A stretch of DNA of 64,000 bases from JACCZR01 sp035296565 (GTDB lineage Bacteria > Actinomycetota > Thermoleophilia > Solirubrobacterales > Thermoleophilaceae): the NCBI GenBank assembly GCA_035296565.1, contig DATHAQ010000021.1:1-64000 (forward strand). Direction: 5' to 3'. Positions 41,363 through 48,721 of the stretch are shown here, in pieces. Under the pieces are notes generated by a model, which did no database searches, was not told the DNA's origin, and worked only from the letters and a program-made list of their open reading frames with translations. Position 1 is the first letter of the stretch. Each line of letters opens with the position of its first letter. Both the position numbers and the translations under genes were made by a program.

Positions 41363-42366
41363 CGCTGCGGCTGCTGCTGCGTGCCCTGGCCGGGCACCTG
41401 CGGCTGGGGGCCGCCCTTCAGCGGAGCCGTGGGGCCGCGCAGGATCGACTGGCCCGAGTGCTTGGCGTTGCGGTTGATCGGCTCGAGCGAGATGTCGATC
41501 GACTTGAACTTGTCGAAGTCGCGCGGCAGCGGGCCGGCGCCCTGGTAGCGCCCCTGCTTGTCGGTCACCTGGGCGCCGATCGACTGGGCGTCGCCATCCG
41601 AGTTGTACAGCCAGACCTCATAAGCGGTGCGGCGCGGGCTGGGCGGCAGCTGGGCCTGGATGATCAGCTGGCGCTGGTTGCCGCGCTCGGCCACCACGGC
41701 CACGCCCCCGCCCTTCTTGTTGCCCTCGACCGGTCGCAGCACGGTCTGGCCGACCAGGCGGGGCTGGCCGCTGGACGTGCGGCGGGCGGGTTCCTCGTCG
41801 TCCTTGGTGAGCACTCCCACGGGCCAGACGAGCACGATCAGCGCCACCAGGACCAGCGCGGCGGCCAGGCCGCCCAGCAGTCGGCGGCGGCGCACGGCGG
41901 CCCGGGCCTCGGGTGACAGCGGGCCGCGCGGGCGCTCGTCCTCTTCGTCGTCCGCCGCGGGACGCGCGCGCTCGCGGCGCGGCCTGCGCTCAGCGCGCGC
42001 GGAGGAGCGATCACCCTCGGGGATCGCGGGGCGACCGTCGCCCTCGTAGAGGTCGTCGAGGGAGTCGAGCAGCGACCGCGCCCAGGCGCGGGCGGGCTCC
42101 GAGCGGCGCAGATGTCCGCGGGTGGCGGTCGACTCGGGGCCGGTCTGCTGGCCGAGGATGTAGTCGGCGACCTGGCCGCGCCAGTCGTCGTCGACGGCCT
42201 TGGCGGTGGCCGGAGCGAGCTCCGCGAGCGCGGTCTGCGCAAGCTCGCGCACGCGGTCCTCGGGCATCCCCAGCATGTCGGACAGCTCCTCGTAGGACTG
42301 CCCTCGCTTGAGGATGAGCTCGACGATTGCCCGCTGGTCGGCGGAGAGCTGCTCGAAGGTGGCCAC
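41359..42366 (-). CDS. Membrane protein joining a sigma-region-4-like HTH to an RskA-like domain
   Basis: In this 335-residue protein (GTG start), residues 1-50 form a helix-turn-helix like sigma region 4 (LSADQRAIVELILKRGQSYEELSDMLGMPEDRVREL). A charged linker follows, then one membrane span (about 165-185, LLGGLAAALVLVALIVLVWPVG). The extracytoplasmic domain has RTAYEVWLYNSDGDAQSIGAQVTDKQGRYQG, as in anti-sigma-K (RskA) C-terminal domains. A Gln/Pro-rich tail ends it. It looks like a one-polypeptide membrane regulator; no separate sigma gene is next to it. Its start is 28 bases from the divergent thioesterase. Confidence 0.75.
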   Translation of the reverse strand: MATFEQLSADQRAIVELILKRGQSYEELSDMLGMPEDRVRELAQTALAELAPATAKAVDDDWRGQVADYILGQQTGPESTATRGHLRRSEPARAWARSLLDSLDDLYEGDGRPAIPEGDRSSARAERRPRRERARPAADDEEDERPRGPLSPEARAAVRRRRLLGGLAAALVLVALIVLVWPVGVLTKDDEEPARRTSSGQPRLVGQTVLRPVEGNKKGGGVAVVAERGNQRQLIIQAQLPPSPRRTAYEVWLYNSDGDAQSIGAQVTDKQGRYQGAGPLPRDFDKFKSIDISLEPINRNAKHSGQSILRGPTAPLKGGPQPQVPGQGTQQQPQR

Positions 42367-42377
42367 GCTGGAGCGGA

Positions 42378-42387
42378 ACTGTAGCCT
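42378..42387. promoter_or_regulatory. Bidirectional promoter with overlapping -10 boxes
   Basis: ACTGTAGCCT holds TAGCCT (42382-42387, plus strand, seven bases before GTG 42395) and TACAGT on the minus strand (42383-42378, 11 bases before GTG 42366). The two -10 boxes share the central TA. The whole intergenic space is 28 bases. Confidence 0.6.
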
Positions 42388-42394
42388 GCGCGAC

Positions 42395-42796
42395 GTGGCC
42401 GCCGACCCACAGGAGCTCGAGGGAACCCTGGACGGCGTGCTCGGTTTCGAGTTCCTCGAGATCGGCGACCAGGAGGCCCGTGCCCGCTTCAGCGTGGCCG
42501 CTCATCATCGCCAGCCGATTGGGATCGTGCACGGAGGCACCTATGCCGCGCTGGCGGAGAGCCTGTGCTCGATCGCGACCTTTTCGACCGTGAGCCCGGA
42601 GTTCGTCGCGATGGGCCAGTCCAACGCGACCAGCTTCCTCCGGCCGGTGTCCGAGGGCACCATCGAGGCCACGGCGCGGCGCCGACACCGGGGGCGCACG
42701 ACCTGGGTCTGGGACGTCGACTTCGCGGACGAGCAGGGCCGCCTCTGCGCCACCACGAGGGTGACGATGGCCGTTCGACCGGCGCCGGTCCTCTAG
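42395..42796 (+). CDS. PaaI-family thioesterase
   Basis: This 133-residue hot-dog domain has the PaaI-type signature HHRQPIGIVHGGTYAALAESLCS, the catalytic region usual for HGG-AxA-E proteins. FVAMGQSNATSFLRPVSEGTIEATA is also typical. It resembles 1,4-dihydroxy-2-naphthoyl-CoA or phenylacetyl-CoA thioesterases; substrate unknown. GTG 42395 was chosen because a -10 box lies seven bases upstream and homology begins here. It overlaps the convergent nadE by four bases. Confidence 0.85.
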   Translation: MAADPQELEGTLDGVLGFEFLEIGDQEARARFSVAAHHRQPIGIVHGGTYAALAESLCSIATFSTVSPEFVAMGQSNATSFLRPVSEGTIEATARRRHRGRTTWVWDVDFADEQGRLCATTRVTMAVRPAPVL

Positions 42797-44586
42797 AGCG
42801 CCCGCAGCCGGCGCGAGTGCCCGCGCGGCTCCACGCGCGACTCGTAGCGGTTGGTGATGGGCAGCCGTCTGTCGCGCCCGAAGGCGCGAGTGGAGATGCG
42901 GATCCCGGGCGGGGCCTGACGCCGCTTGTACTCCGCGCCGTCGACCATACGCACCACGCGCTCGACGTCCTCGGCCGGCAGGCCGCGGCGGACCAGCTCG
43001 CCGGCGTCCAGGTCGCCCTCGATGTAGCCCTCGAGGATCTCGTCCAGCGCCTCGTATGGAGGCAGCGAGTGCTCGTCCAGCTGTTCCTCGCGCAGCTCGG
43101 CCGACGGCGGGCGCTCGAGCACCGACGCGGGCACCAGCTCTCCGTCGCCCTGGGCGTTGCGCCAGCGCACGAGGCGGTAGACCGAGCCCTTGTAGACATC
43201 CTTGAGCACGGCGAAGCCACCGGCCATGTCGCCGTAGAGCGTCGCGTACCCGACCGAGAGCTCGGACTTGTTCCCGGTGGTCAGCACCAGCGAGCCGAAC
43301 TTGTTGGACAGGGCCATCACCGCGTTGCCGCGGATGCGCGCCTGCACGTTCTCCTCCGTCAGGTCCGGCTCGCGGCCCTCGAAGGGCCCGGCCAGCATCT
43401 CCTCGTAGGACCTCATGACGCTCTCGATCTCGAGCTCCATGAACTCGGTGCCGAGGTTGGCGGCGATCGCACGGGCGTCGGCGCGGGTGCCCTCCGACGA
43501 GTAGGGCGAGGGCATCGACACGCAGGTCACGCGGTCGGCGCCAAGCGCGTCGGCCGCGACCAGCGCGACCAGGGCGGAGTCGATGCCGCCGGACAGGGCG
43601 ATGACCACCGAGGAGAACCCGTTCTTGTCGACGTAGTCGCGCACCCCGAGGCGCAGGGCCGCGTAGATCTCGGCATCGAGCTCGAGCGGCTCGTCGACCG
43701 GCCCGGTGGTGACCTCCTCCGGAGCCGGAGCCTCCAGCGTCAGCTCGGCTAGGCGCTCGACCTCGAATTGGGGGATGCCGGCGTCGGCTCGGCGCCTCCG
43801 GCGGCGCACGTTGGTGCGGTGGCGGGGATCGCGCAGGCGGCCCCCCGCCGCGGCCGCGGGGTCGATGATCCCCACCGTCAGCGACTCCTCGAACTGCGGC
43901 GCGCGGGCCACCACCCGGCCGTCCCAGTCGATCAGGAGGCTGTGGCCGTCGAAGACCAGCTCGTCCTGGCCGCCCACGCTGTTGCAGAAGGCCACGGCGG
44001 CCAGATTGTCACGGGCACGCTGCGCGAGCATGTGCTCGCGCGTCTTGCCCTTGCCCGAGTGATAGGGCGAGGAGGACAGGTTGACGATCAGCCGCGCCCC
44101 GGCGAGCGCCTCGGTGGTGGCCGGGGGGCCCGGCTCCCAGATGTCGTCGCAGACCGTGACCCCCACCGTGACGTGGTCGAGCTCGAACACGGCTGGCCGC
44201 TGGCCGTTCTGGAAGTAGCGCTGCTCGTCGAAGACGCCGTAGTTGGGCAGGTACATCTTGCGGTAGACGGCCCTCACCTGCCCGTCGGAGAGCAGGGCGG
44301 CGGCGTTGTAGACGTCGTCGGCACGCTCCGGAAAGCCCACCACGGCCACGATCCCCTGGGTCTGCGCGGCGATGTCCTGCAGGGCGTCGCCCACCGCGTC
44401 GAGGAAGTGCGTCTTGAGCAGGAGGTCCTCGGGCGGGTAGCCGGTGAGGGCGAGCTCGGGGAAGACCACGATGCTCGCCTCCTCGCTGCGCGCCAGAGCG
44501 GTGTACTCGTTGATCAGCCGGGCGTTGCCCGCGATGTCGCCCACCGTGGGGTTGATTTGTGCGAGTGCCACGCGGAGAGGAGCCAT
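42793..44586 (-). CDS. nadE: Glutamine-dependent NAD+ synthetase
   Basis: NadE amidates deamido-NAD+. The 597-residue two-domain form has an N-terminal nitrilase-type glutaminase with Glu (VFPELALTGYPPEDLL), Lys (YRKMYLPNYGVFDE) and Cys (VTVCDDIWEPG). The synthetase domain has the PP-loop VIALSGGIDSALVALVAA and NVQARIRGNAVMALSNKFGSLVLTTGNKSE. The domain linker is Arg-rich. ATG 44586; a TAATCT box nine bases upstream predicts a near-leaderless message. Confidence 0.95.
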   Translation of the reverse strand: MAPLRVALAQINPTVGDIAGNARLINEYTALARSEEASIVVFPELALTGYPPEDLLLKTHFLDAVGDALQDIAAQTQGIVAVVGFPERADDVYNAAALLSDGQVRAVYRKMYLPNYGVFDEQRYFQNGQRPAVFELDHVTVGVTVCDDIWEPGPPATTEALAGARLIVNLSSSPYHSGKGKTREHMLAQRARDNLAAVAFCNSVGGQDELVFDGHSLLIDWDGRVVARAPQFEESLTVGIIDPAAAAGGRLRDPRHRTNVRRRRRRADAGIPQFEVERLAELTLEAPAPEEVTTGPVDEPLELDAEIYAALRLGVRDYVDKNGFSSVVIALSGGIDSALVALVAADALGADRVTCVSMPSPYSSEGTRADARAIAANLGTEFMELEIESVMRSYEEMLAGPFEGREPDLTEENVQARIRGNAVMALSNKFGSLVLTTGNKSELSVGYATLYGDMAGGFAVLKDVYKGSVYRLVRWRNAQGDGELVPASVLERPPSAELREEQLDEHSLPPYEALDEILEGYIEGDLDAGELVRRGLPAEDVERVVRMVDGAEYKRRQAPPGIRISTRAFGRDRRLPITNRYESRVEPRGHSRRLRAL

Positions 44587-44595
44587 GCTCGATCC

Positions 44596-44605
44596 AGATT
44601 ATGCT
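44596..44605. promoter_or_regulatory. Bidirectional promoter with overlapping -10 boxes
   Basis: AGATTATGCT holds TATGCT (44600-44605, plus strand, nine bases before GTG 44615) and TAATCT on the minus strand (44601-44596, nine bases before the nadE ATG). The shared TA and the 28-base spacing repeat the layout at 42378-42387. Confidence 0.6.
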
Positions 44606-44614
44606 CGTCCCGCC

Positions 44615-45484
44615 GTGGCCGAGCGTCCGATGCCCGAGTTGGAAGGTGTCCGCCACCACTGGGTGCGGCTGCCGACTGGGCTGCGCGTCCACGTGGCGGA
44701 AGCAGGGGAGGGCCCCCCGCTGCTCCTGCTCCACGGCTGGCCTCAGCACTGGTGGATGTGGAAGGGCGTCATCCCCGCCCTGGCCGAGAGCCACCGGGTG
44801 ATCTGCGCGGACCTGCGCGGCCAAGGTTGGACCGACGCCCCGCCCTGGGGGTACGAGAAGGAGAGCCTGGCCGCCGACGCCGTCGCCCTGCTCGACGCGC
44901 TGGAGATCGAGAGGGTGGGCCTGATGGGCCACGACTGGGGCGGCTACACGGGCCTCCTGCTCTGCCTTGGCCATCCGGAGCGCATCGAGCGCCTCCTGGC
45001 GCTCAACACGGGCCACCCGCTCAGCGACCCCAGCGCCCGGCGTGCCCTGGGCCTGTTCCGCTTGTGGTACGCCGCCCTGCTGGGCACGCCGTTCGCCGGG
45101 GACCGGCTCATGACCAGCGGGCTGGTGGGCCGGTTCATGCGCGGCCAACTCGTCCCGCGGGTGTGGAGCGACGAGGACGCGCGGATCTACACGGACCAGT
45201 TCCTCGAGCCCGCGCGGGCACGCGCCGCGCGCGAGATCTACCGGACCCTGCTGACGCGCGACACACCGTCGGTCCTGCGCGGCGACTACCGCGGCAGACG
45301 CGTGCGCCAGCCGCTACTGGTGCTGCACGGCACCGAGGATCCCGTGCTGCCCGTGGAGGCGGTCGCCGATCTGCCTCAGCACGCCGACGACGCGCGCGTG
45401 GAGCCGGTGGAGGGGATCACGCACTTCATCGTCGACGAGGTGCCCGAGCTGGTGGCCGAGCGGGCGCGGACGTTCTTCGCCTGA
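44615..45484 (+). CDS. Alpha/beta hydrolase, epoxide hydrolase/haloalkane dehalogenase-like
   Basis: This 289-residue protein has LLLLHGWPQHWWMWKGVIPAL with the HGxP oxyanion motif. The nucleophile elbow is LMGHDWGGYTG, with Asp rather than Ser as nucleophile. The acid is in VLHGTEDPVLPVE and the catalytic His in VEGITHFIVDEVPELV. Asp nucleophile with HGWP is typical of epoxide hydrolases. GTG 44615 chosen from the -10 box and homology. Transcription ends at a strong terminator at 45550. Confidence 0.85.
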   Translation: MAERPMPELEGVRHHWVRLPTGLRVHVAEAGEGPPLLLLHGWPQHWWMWKGVIPALAESHRVICADLRGQGWTDAPPWGYEKESLAADAVALLDALEIERVGLMGHDWGGYTGLLLCLGHPERIERLLALNTGHPLSDPSARRALGLFRLWYAALLGTPFAGDRLMTSGLVGRFMRGQLVPRVWSDEDARIYTDQFLEPARARAAREIYRTLLTRDTPSVLRGDYRGRRVRQPLLVLHGTEDPVLPVEAVADLPQHADDARVEPVEGITHFIVDEVPELVAERARTFFA

Positions 45485-45549
45485 GCGCCCGCCGAGACCG
45501 TCGACGTGGCGGCAAAGCCGCCGCCGACCGCAGCACGGGACCGCAAGAC

Positions 45550-45574
45550 CCCTCAGCCGCCTGAGGGCTTTTTT
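45550..45574 (+). terminator. Rho-independent terminator
   Basis: CCCTCAG-CCGC-CTGAGGG stem of seven pairs followed by CTTTTTT. It is the clearest intrinsic terminator in the window, 66 bases after the hydrolase stop. The rest of 45485-45682 shows another small GGCGGC/GCCGCC hairpin and no convincing gene. Confidence 0.92.
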
Positions 45575-45682
45575 CGCAGGGCGGGCCTCGTCGCGCTCAG
45601 GACGCCGGGCGGGCGGCGAACAAGCGCGCCGCGACCCCGCGCAGGGTGGCGGTGCCGTAGCGGTGCGAGGGGTTGCCGTCGG

Positions 45683-46141
45683 TCATGACGGCGAGGAGAC
45701 CCGCGCCAGCTGTGCGCCGGTGCAATTCAGCAGCTTATGGGGGTTGACCTCGAACAGGCTGTGGCCGTCGCCGGCCGCGGCCCAGACGCAGTCGTACTCC
45801 AGCAGGTCCTCGTCCATCACCGTGGGCAGGTCGTAGCCGAAGGGAGCCACCCCGTCGACCGGGTAGCCGGTGGCGGCGCGCACCTCGTCGGGTGAGGCCT
45901 GGCGCACCTCGGCGCAGTCGACGATCTCGGCCAGCAGGTCGAGGTCCACGCGGTGCGCCCCCGAGGCTATGCACACCACGGGCTCCCCGTCGCAGACGAA
46001 GACGAGCGACTTGGCGATCTGCGCGTCCCGGCAGCCCACGGCCTGCGCGGCCTCGCCCACCGTCGCGGTGGAGGAGTCCAGGTTGCGCACATCCACTTCG
46101 AGCCCCAGCCGGCGAGCGCTCTCGATCACCTTGTCGCGCAC
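45683..46141 (-). CDS. YbaK/EbsC-family aminoacyl-tRNA deacylase
   Basis: This 152-residue free-standing editing domain has LDSSTATVGEAAQAVGCRDAQIAKSLVFVCDG with the essential Lys in IAKSLVF, plus GAHRVDLDLLAEI and YPVDGVAPFGYDLPTVMDEDL. Such proteins clear misacylated tRNA such as Cys-tRNA-Pro. ProS at 34880 has its own insertion domain, so this may edit in trans. GTG start with a TACGAT box (minus strand, 46153-46148) six bases upstream. Confidence 0.88.
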   Translation of the reverse strand: MRDKVIESARRLGLEVDVRNLDSSTATVGEAAQAVGCRDAQIAKSLVFVCDGEPVVCIASGAHRVDLDLLAEIVDCAEVRQASPDEVRAATGYPVDGVAPFGYDLPTVMDEDLLEYDCVWAAAGDGHSLFEVNPHKLLNCTGAQLARVSSPS

Positions 46142-46147
46142 GAACTA

Positions 46148-46153
46148 ATCGTA
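46148..46153 (-). promoter_or_regulatory. -10 box (TACGAT) for the YbaK gene, leaderless type
   Basis: On the minus strand TACGAT ends six bases before GTG 46141. It sits in a short AT-richer stretch that stands out from the surroundings. Confidence 0.5.
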
Positions 46154-46165
46154 ACCCCGATTTCG

Positions 46166-47560
46166 TTAAGCGAGTGTGGAGCTGAGCCCGATGCCGGCGG
46201 CCTCGTCGAGCTCCTCGAGGCTCAGCATCACGTCCTCGGCGAGGTCCTCGAGATCGAACATCACGTCGTAATCGCCGACCAGGCCGAAGTTCAGTCGGCC
46301 GTGGTAGCTGAGGATCGCCACGCCCAGCCCCTGATTGCGTGCCAGCGGAACCATCGGGAAACAGTCGACCAGCTCGCGCCCCTGCAAGTAGAGCGGACTC
46401 TGGGGCCCCGGAACGTTGGTCACGACCACGTTGAAGTAGCGCCGGCGGGCGAACACCCGGGCGGCCTGGCCCATGACGGTGGCCGCGGCGAAGCCCCCCA
46501 TCTCGGTGATCACCTCGGCGCCGACCGCGCCGCCCTCCTCCTTGAGGTCCTTCAGCTCCTCGTGGACCAGCTCCAAGCGGTCCACCGGGTCCTGGCACCA
46601 GACGGGCAGTGGCGCGTGGATCGCCTCGACACGGCTGCCCCCCTCTGCGTGCTGGACGCTCAGCGGGATCAGGCCCTGCAGCTCGATGTCGTCGGTGCGG
46701 ATCCCCCGGCGGCGCAGGTGACGTCCCAGCGCACCGGCCACGGTGGCGACCACGACGTCGTTCACCGTGCCGCCCAGCTCATCCTTGATCGCCTTGAAGT
46801 CCTCGAGAGCGGCCCGCACCCAGGTGAAGCGCCGGTGGGGGCTGATGGGCCGGTTGTAGGGGCTCGGCGGGGCCGGCTTGACCCCGGCCCACGACAACGC
46901 TCCGGCCGCCACCGCGCGGTCGCGGGCGGCGGAGGCGAGACCTCGCGGGGTGCGCAGCAGGGCCCGGGCGGTGCGCGAGACCTCGCGCGGGGACGTGCGC
47001 TCGACGAGCGCCTCGCCGAGCAGCTGCGCCGGGGAGGGGAGGGGCCGGGGCAGCCAGCCGCGCCCCGGGTCGGTGGGGGCTGCCGGCTCCGGCGAGCTGT
47101 CGAACAGCACCGTGACCAGGTCCACCCCGCTGACGCCGTCCACCAGCGCGTGGTGGGTCTTGGCCAGCAGCGCGAAGCGGCCGCCCTCCAGGCCCTCGGC
47201 CAGCCACAGCTCCCACAGCGGCTTGTCGCGGTCCAACGGCTGCGAGAACACGCGCCCGGCCAGCGCGCGCAGCTGGTCCTCGGTCCCCGGCGCGGGCAGG
47301 GCGGTTGCGCGTACGTGGTACTCGAGGTTGAGGTGGGGGTCGTCGACCCACTTCGGCCGCCCCTGGCCCAGGGGCACGGCCGCCAGCCGCTGCCGGTAGC
47401 GGGGGACGAGGTGCAACCGCCGCTCGACCTCGCCCACCAACTGCTCGTGCGTCGGCGGGTCGCCCTCGAACAGCATCACCGACGCCACGTGCATGTGCGC
47501 GGAGGCGTCCTCCAGGTGGAGGAAGGAGGCATCGAGTGCGCTGAGACGGTCGTCGGCCAC
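46166..47560 (-). CDS. Wax ester synthase/diacylglycerol acyltransferase (WS/DGAT)
   Basis: This protein of about 464 residues uses acyl-CoA to esterify diacylglycerol or fatty alcohols, giving triacylglycerol or wax storage. It begins RLSALDASFLHLEDASAHMHV, has the catalytic HHxxxDG (LLAKTHHALVDGVSGVDL), TVNDVVVATVAGALGRHLR and VVVTNVPGPQSPLYL. The start is not certain: GTG 47560 is preferred because family homology begins there. TAATGT on the minus strand lies 13 bases upstream. Downstream of it, 24 bases separate it from the YbaK start. Confidence 0.9.
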   Translation of the reverse strand: MADDRLSALDASFLHLEDASAHMHVASVMLFEGDPPTHEQLVGEVERRLHLVPRYRQRLAAVPLGQGRPKWVDDPHLNLEYHVRATALPAPGTEDQLRALAGRVFSQPLDRDKPLWELWLAEGLEGGRFALLAKTHHALVDGVSGVDLVTVLFDSSPEPAAPTDPGRGWLPRPLPSPAQLLGEALVERTSPREVSRTARALLRTPRGLASAARDRAVAAGALSWAGVKPAPPSPYNRPISPHRRFTWVRAALEDFKAIKDELGGTVNDVVVATVAGALGRHLRRRGIRTDDIELQGLIPLSVQHAEGGSRVEAIHAPLPVWCQDPVDRLELVHEELKDLKEEGGAVGAEVITEMGGFAAATVMGQAARVFARRRYFNVVVTNVPGPQSPLYLQGRELVDCFPMVPLARNQGLGVAILSYHGRLNFGLVGDYDVMFDLEDLAEDVMLSLEELDEAAGIGLSSTLA

Positions 47561-47614
47561 TGTGACGAGGCTCACATTAGGCGACCTGACTCTGGGTAAC
47601 TTCCGCGAACAGTT

Positions 47615-47799
47615 GTTCGATCGGCCTACCGAGCCGGCGGCGCGAATCGCGTCGCCGGGCGGGGGAACCACCGCCGCGCCAGACGCGCGGCCGGGGCGAG
47701 TCGGTCGCGGTGCGCTGGGCGCACCCCGACCGTAGCGCGAGGCCAGAGCCCCGCGCGAGCCCGTCAGCTAACCCCGTAGGCAAGGGCCGGGAAACGGAG
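47615..47799 (+). promoter_or_regulatory. c-di-AMP (ydaO/yuaA) riboswitch
   Basis: The conserved blocks of the class are in order. GCCTACCGAGCC (47624 on) pairs with GTAGGC at 47776-47781 to close P1. CGGGGGAACC lies about 35 bases downstream of the first block. A GAGTCGG block corresponds to the internal repeat, and CAGCTAACCCCGTAGGCAAG comes near the 3' end. The 3' side (CGGGAAACGGAG) merges with the ribosome-binding site of the RlpA-like gene. Fits the usual role in cell-wall and resuscitation-type gene control. TAACTT at 47597-47602 is a possible -10. Confidence 0.85.
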
Positions 47800-47806
47800 T
47801 TGCACC

Positions 47807-48721
47807 GTGCGATGGACTCGCAATCGCGGTCGCGCGTCGCTTGGCGTCGTCGCCACCGCACTGGTATCTGCAGGTTCCCTGGCCGCCGCCGCGCCGGCAG
47901 CCCCGACCGTCCAGATGGCGGGAGCGGGATCGACCGAGCGCGTGCGCTACGGCGAGAATCTCGACATGACGGGCCAGGTGCCCCAGGGGAAGGCCGGCCA
48001 GTCCGTCCGCCTCGAGCACGCCCCCGGGGGTGAGCGCTGGCGCACCGTCGAAACCACTTCGACCGCGTCCGGCGGCTCGTACCGCTTCGACGTCAAGGCC
48101 GAGCAGTCCGGCTCCTACCGGGCCGTGGCCGACGGCGCCGGCGCCTCGTCGGAGAAGCGCGTGACCGTGATCGCGCGGCTCAGCGGCCGTGGCTCGCGCT
48201 ACGTCAAGCGCGGCGCGTCGGTCCGGGTGAAGGGCAGCCTTCGTCCTGGCCTTCTTGGCAGGCGCGTGGCGCTGCAGCAGCGCTCGGGACGCCGTTGGAA
48301 GACCGTCGACCGAGCCCGCACGGGCCGCGGCGGGCGCTTCCGCGCCTCGTTCCGCCCGCGCAAGGTCGGCTCGTACCGCCTGCGCGTGCGCTTCGGCGGC
48401 GACGGCCGCAACGCGGCGGTCAGCCGCACGCTGCGCGGCAGGACCTATGTGCTGCGCCCCGGCCAGGCCTCCTGGTACGGCCCGGGCCTGTACGGCAACA
48501 AGCTCGGCTGCGGCGGCACGCTGAAGGCGAGCACCGTGGGCGTGGCCAACAAGAGCCTGCCCTGCGGCACGAAGGTCCTGTTCCGTTACAAGGGCCGCAC
48601 CGCCACGCTCCGCCTCGTCGATCGCGGCCCCTACGTGGGCGGCCGCGACTGGGACCTGACCGCAGGCGCAAAGCGCAAGCTCGGCTTCGGCTCGACCGGC
48701 ACGGTCTGGACGTCTCGCTAG
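47807..48721 (+). CDS. Secreted RlpA-like double-psi beta-barrel protein
   Basis: In this 304-residue protein, residues 1-32 form a Sec signal peptide. Two basic Ig-like beta-sandwich repeats follow (about 35-125 and 125-215). The C-terminal domain has the RlpA/DPBB signature: GQASWYGPGLYGNKLGCGG, LPCGTKVLFRYKGRTATLRLVDRGPYVGGRDWDLT. RlpA-type domains act on or bind denuded peptidoglycan. GTG start with CGGAG seven bases upstream. Under control of the c-di-AMP riboswitch, which supports a cell-wall role. Converges with dinB, overlapping by four bases. Confidence 0.85.
   Translation: MRWTRNRGRASLGVVATALVSAGSLAAAAPAAPTVQMAGAGSTERVRYGENLDMTGQVPQGKAGQSVRLEHAPGGERWRTVETTSTASGGSYRFDVKAEQSGSYRAVADGAGASSEKRVTVIARLSGRGSRYVKRGASVRVKGSLRPGLLGRRVALQQRSGRRWKTVDRARTGRGGRFRASFRPRKVGSYRLRVRFGGDGRNAAVSRTLRGRTYVLRPGQASWYGPGLYGNKLGCGGTLKASTVGVANKSLPCGTKVLFRYKGRTATLRLVDRGPYVGGRDWDLTAGAKRKLGFGSTGTVWTSR

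Noticed and set aside
45575..45682. Minus-strand reading TDGNPSHRYGTATLRGVAARL
   Set aside because: Looks protein-like for about 30 codons but then runs into the terminator hairpin with no stop in a sensible place and no recognised family; at most a relic.
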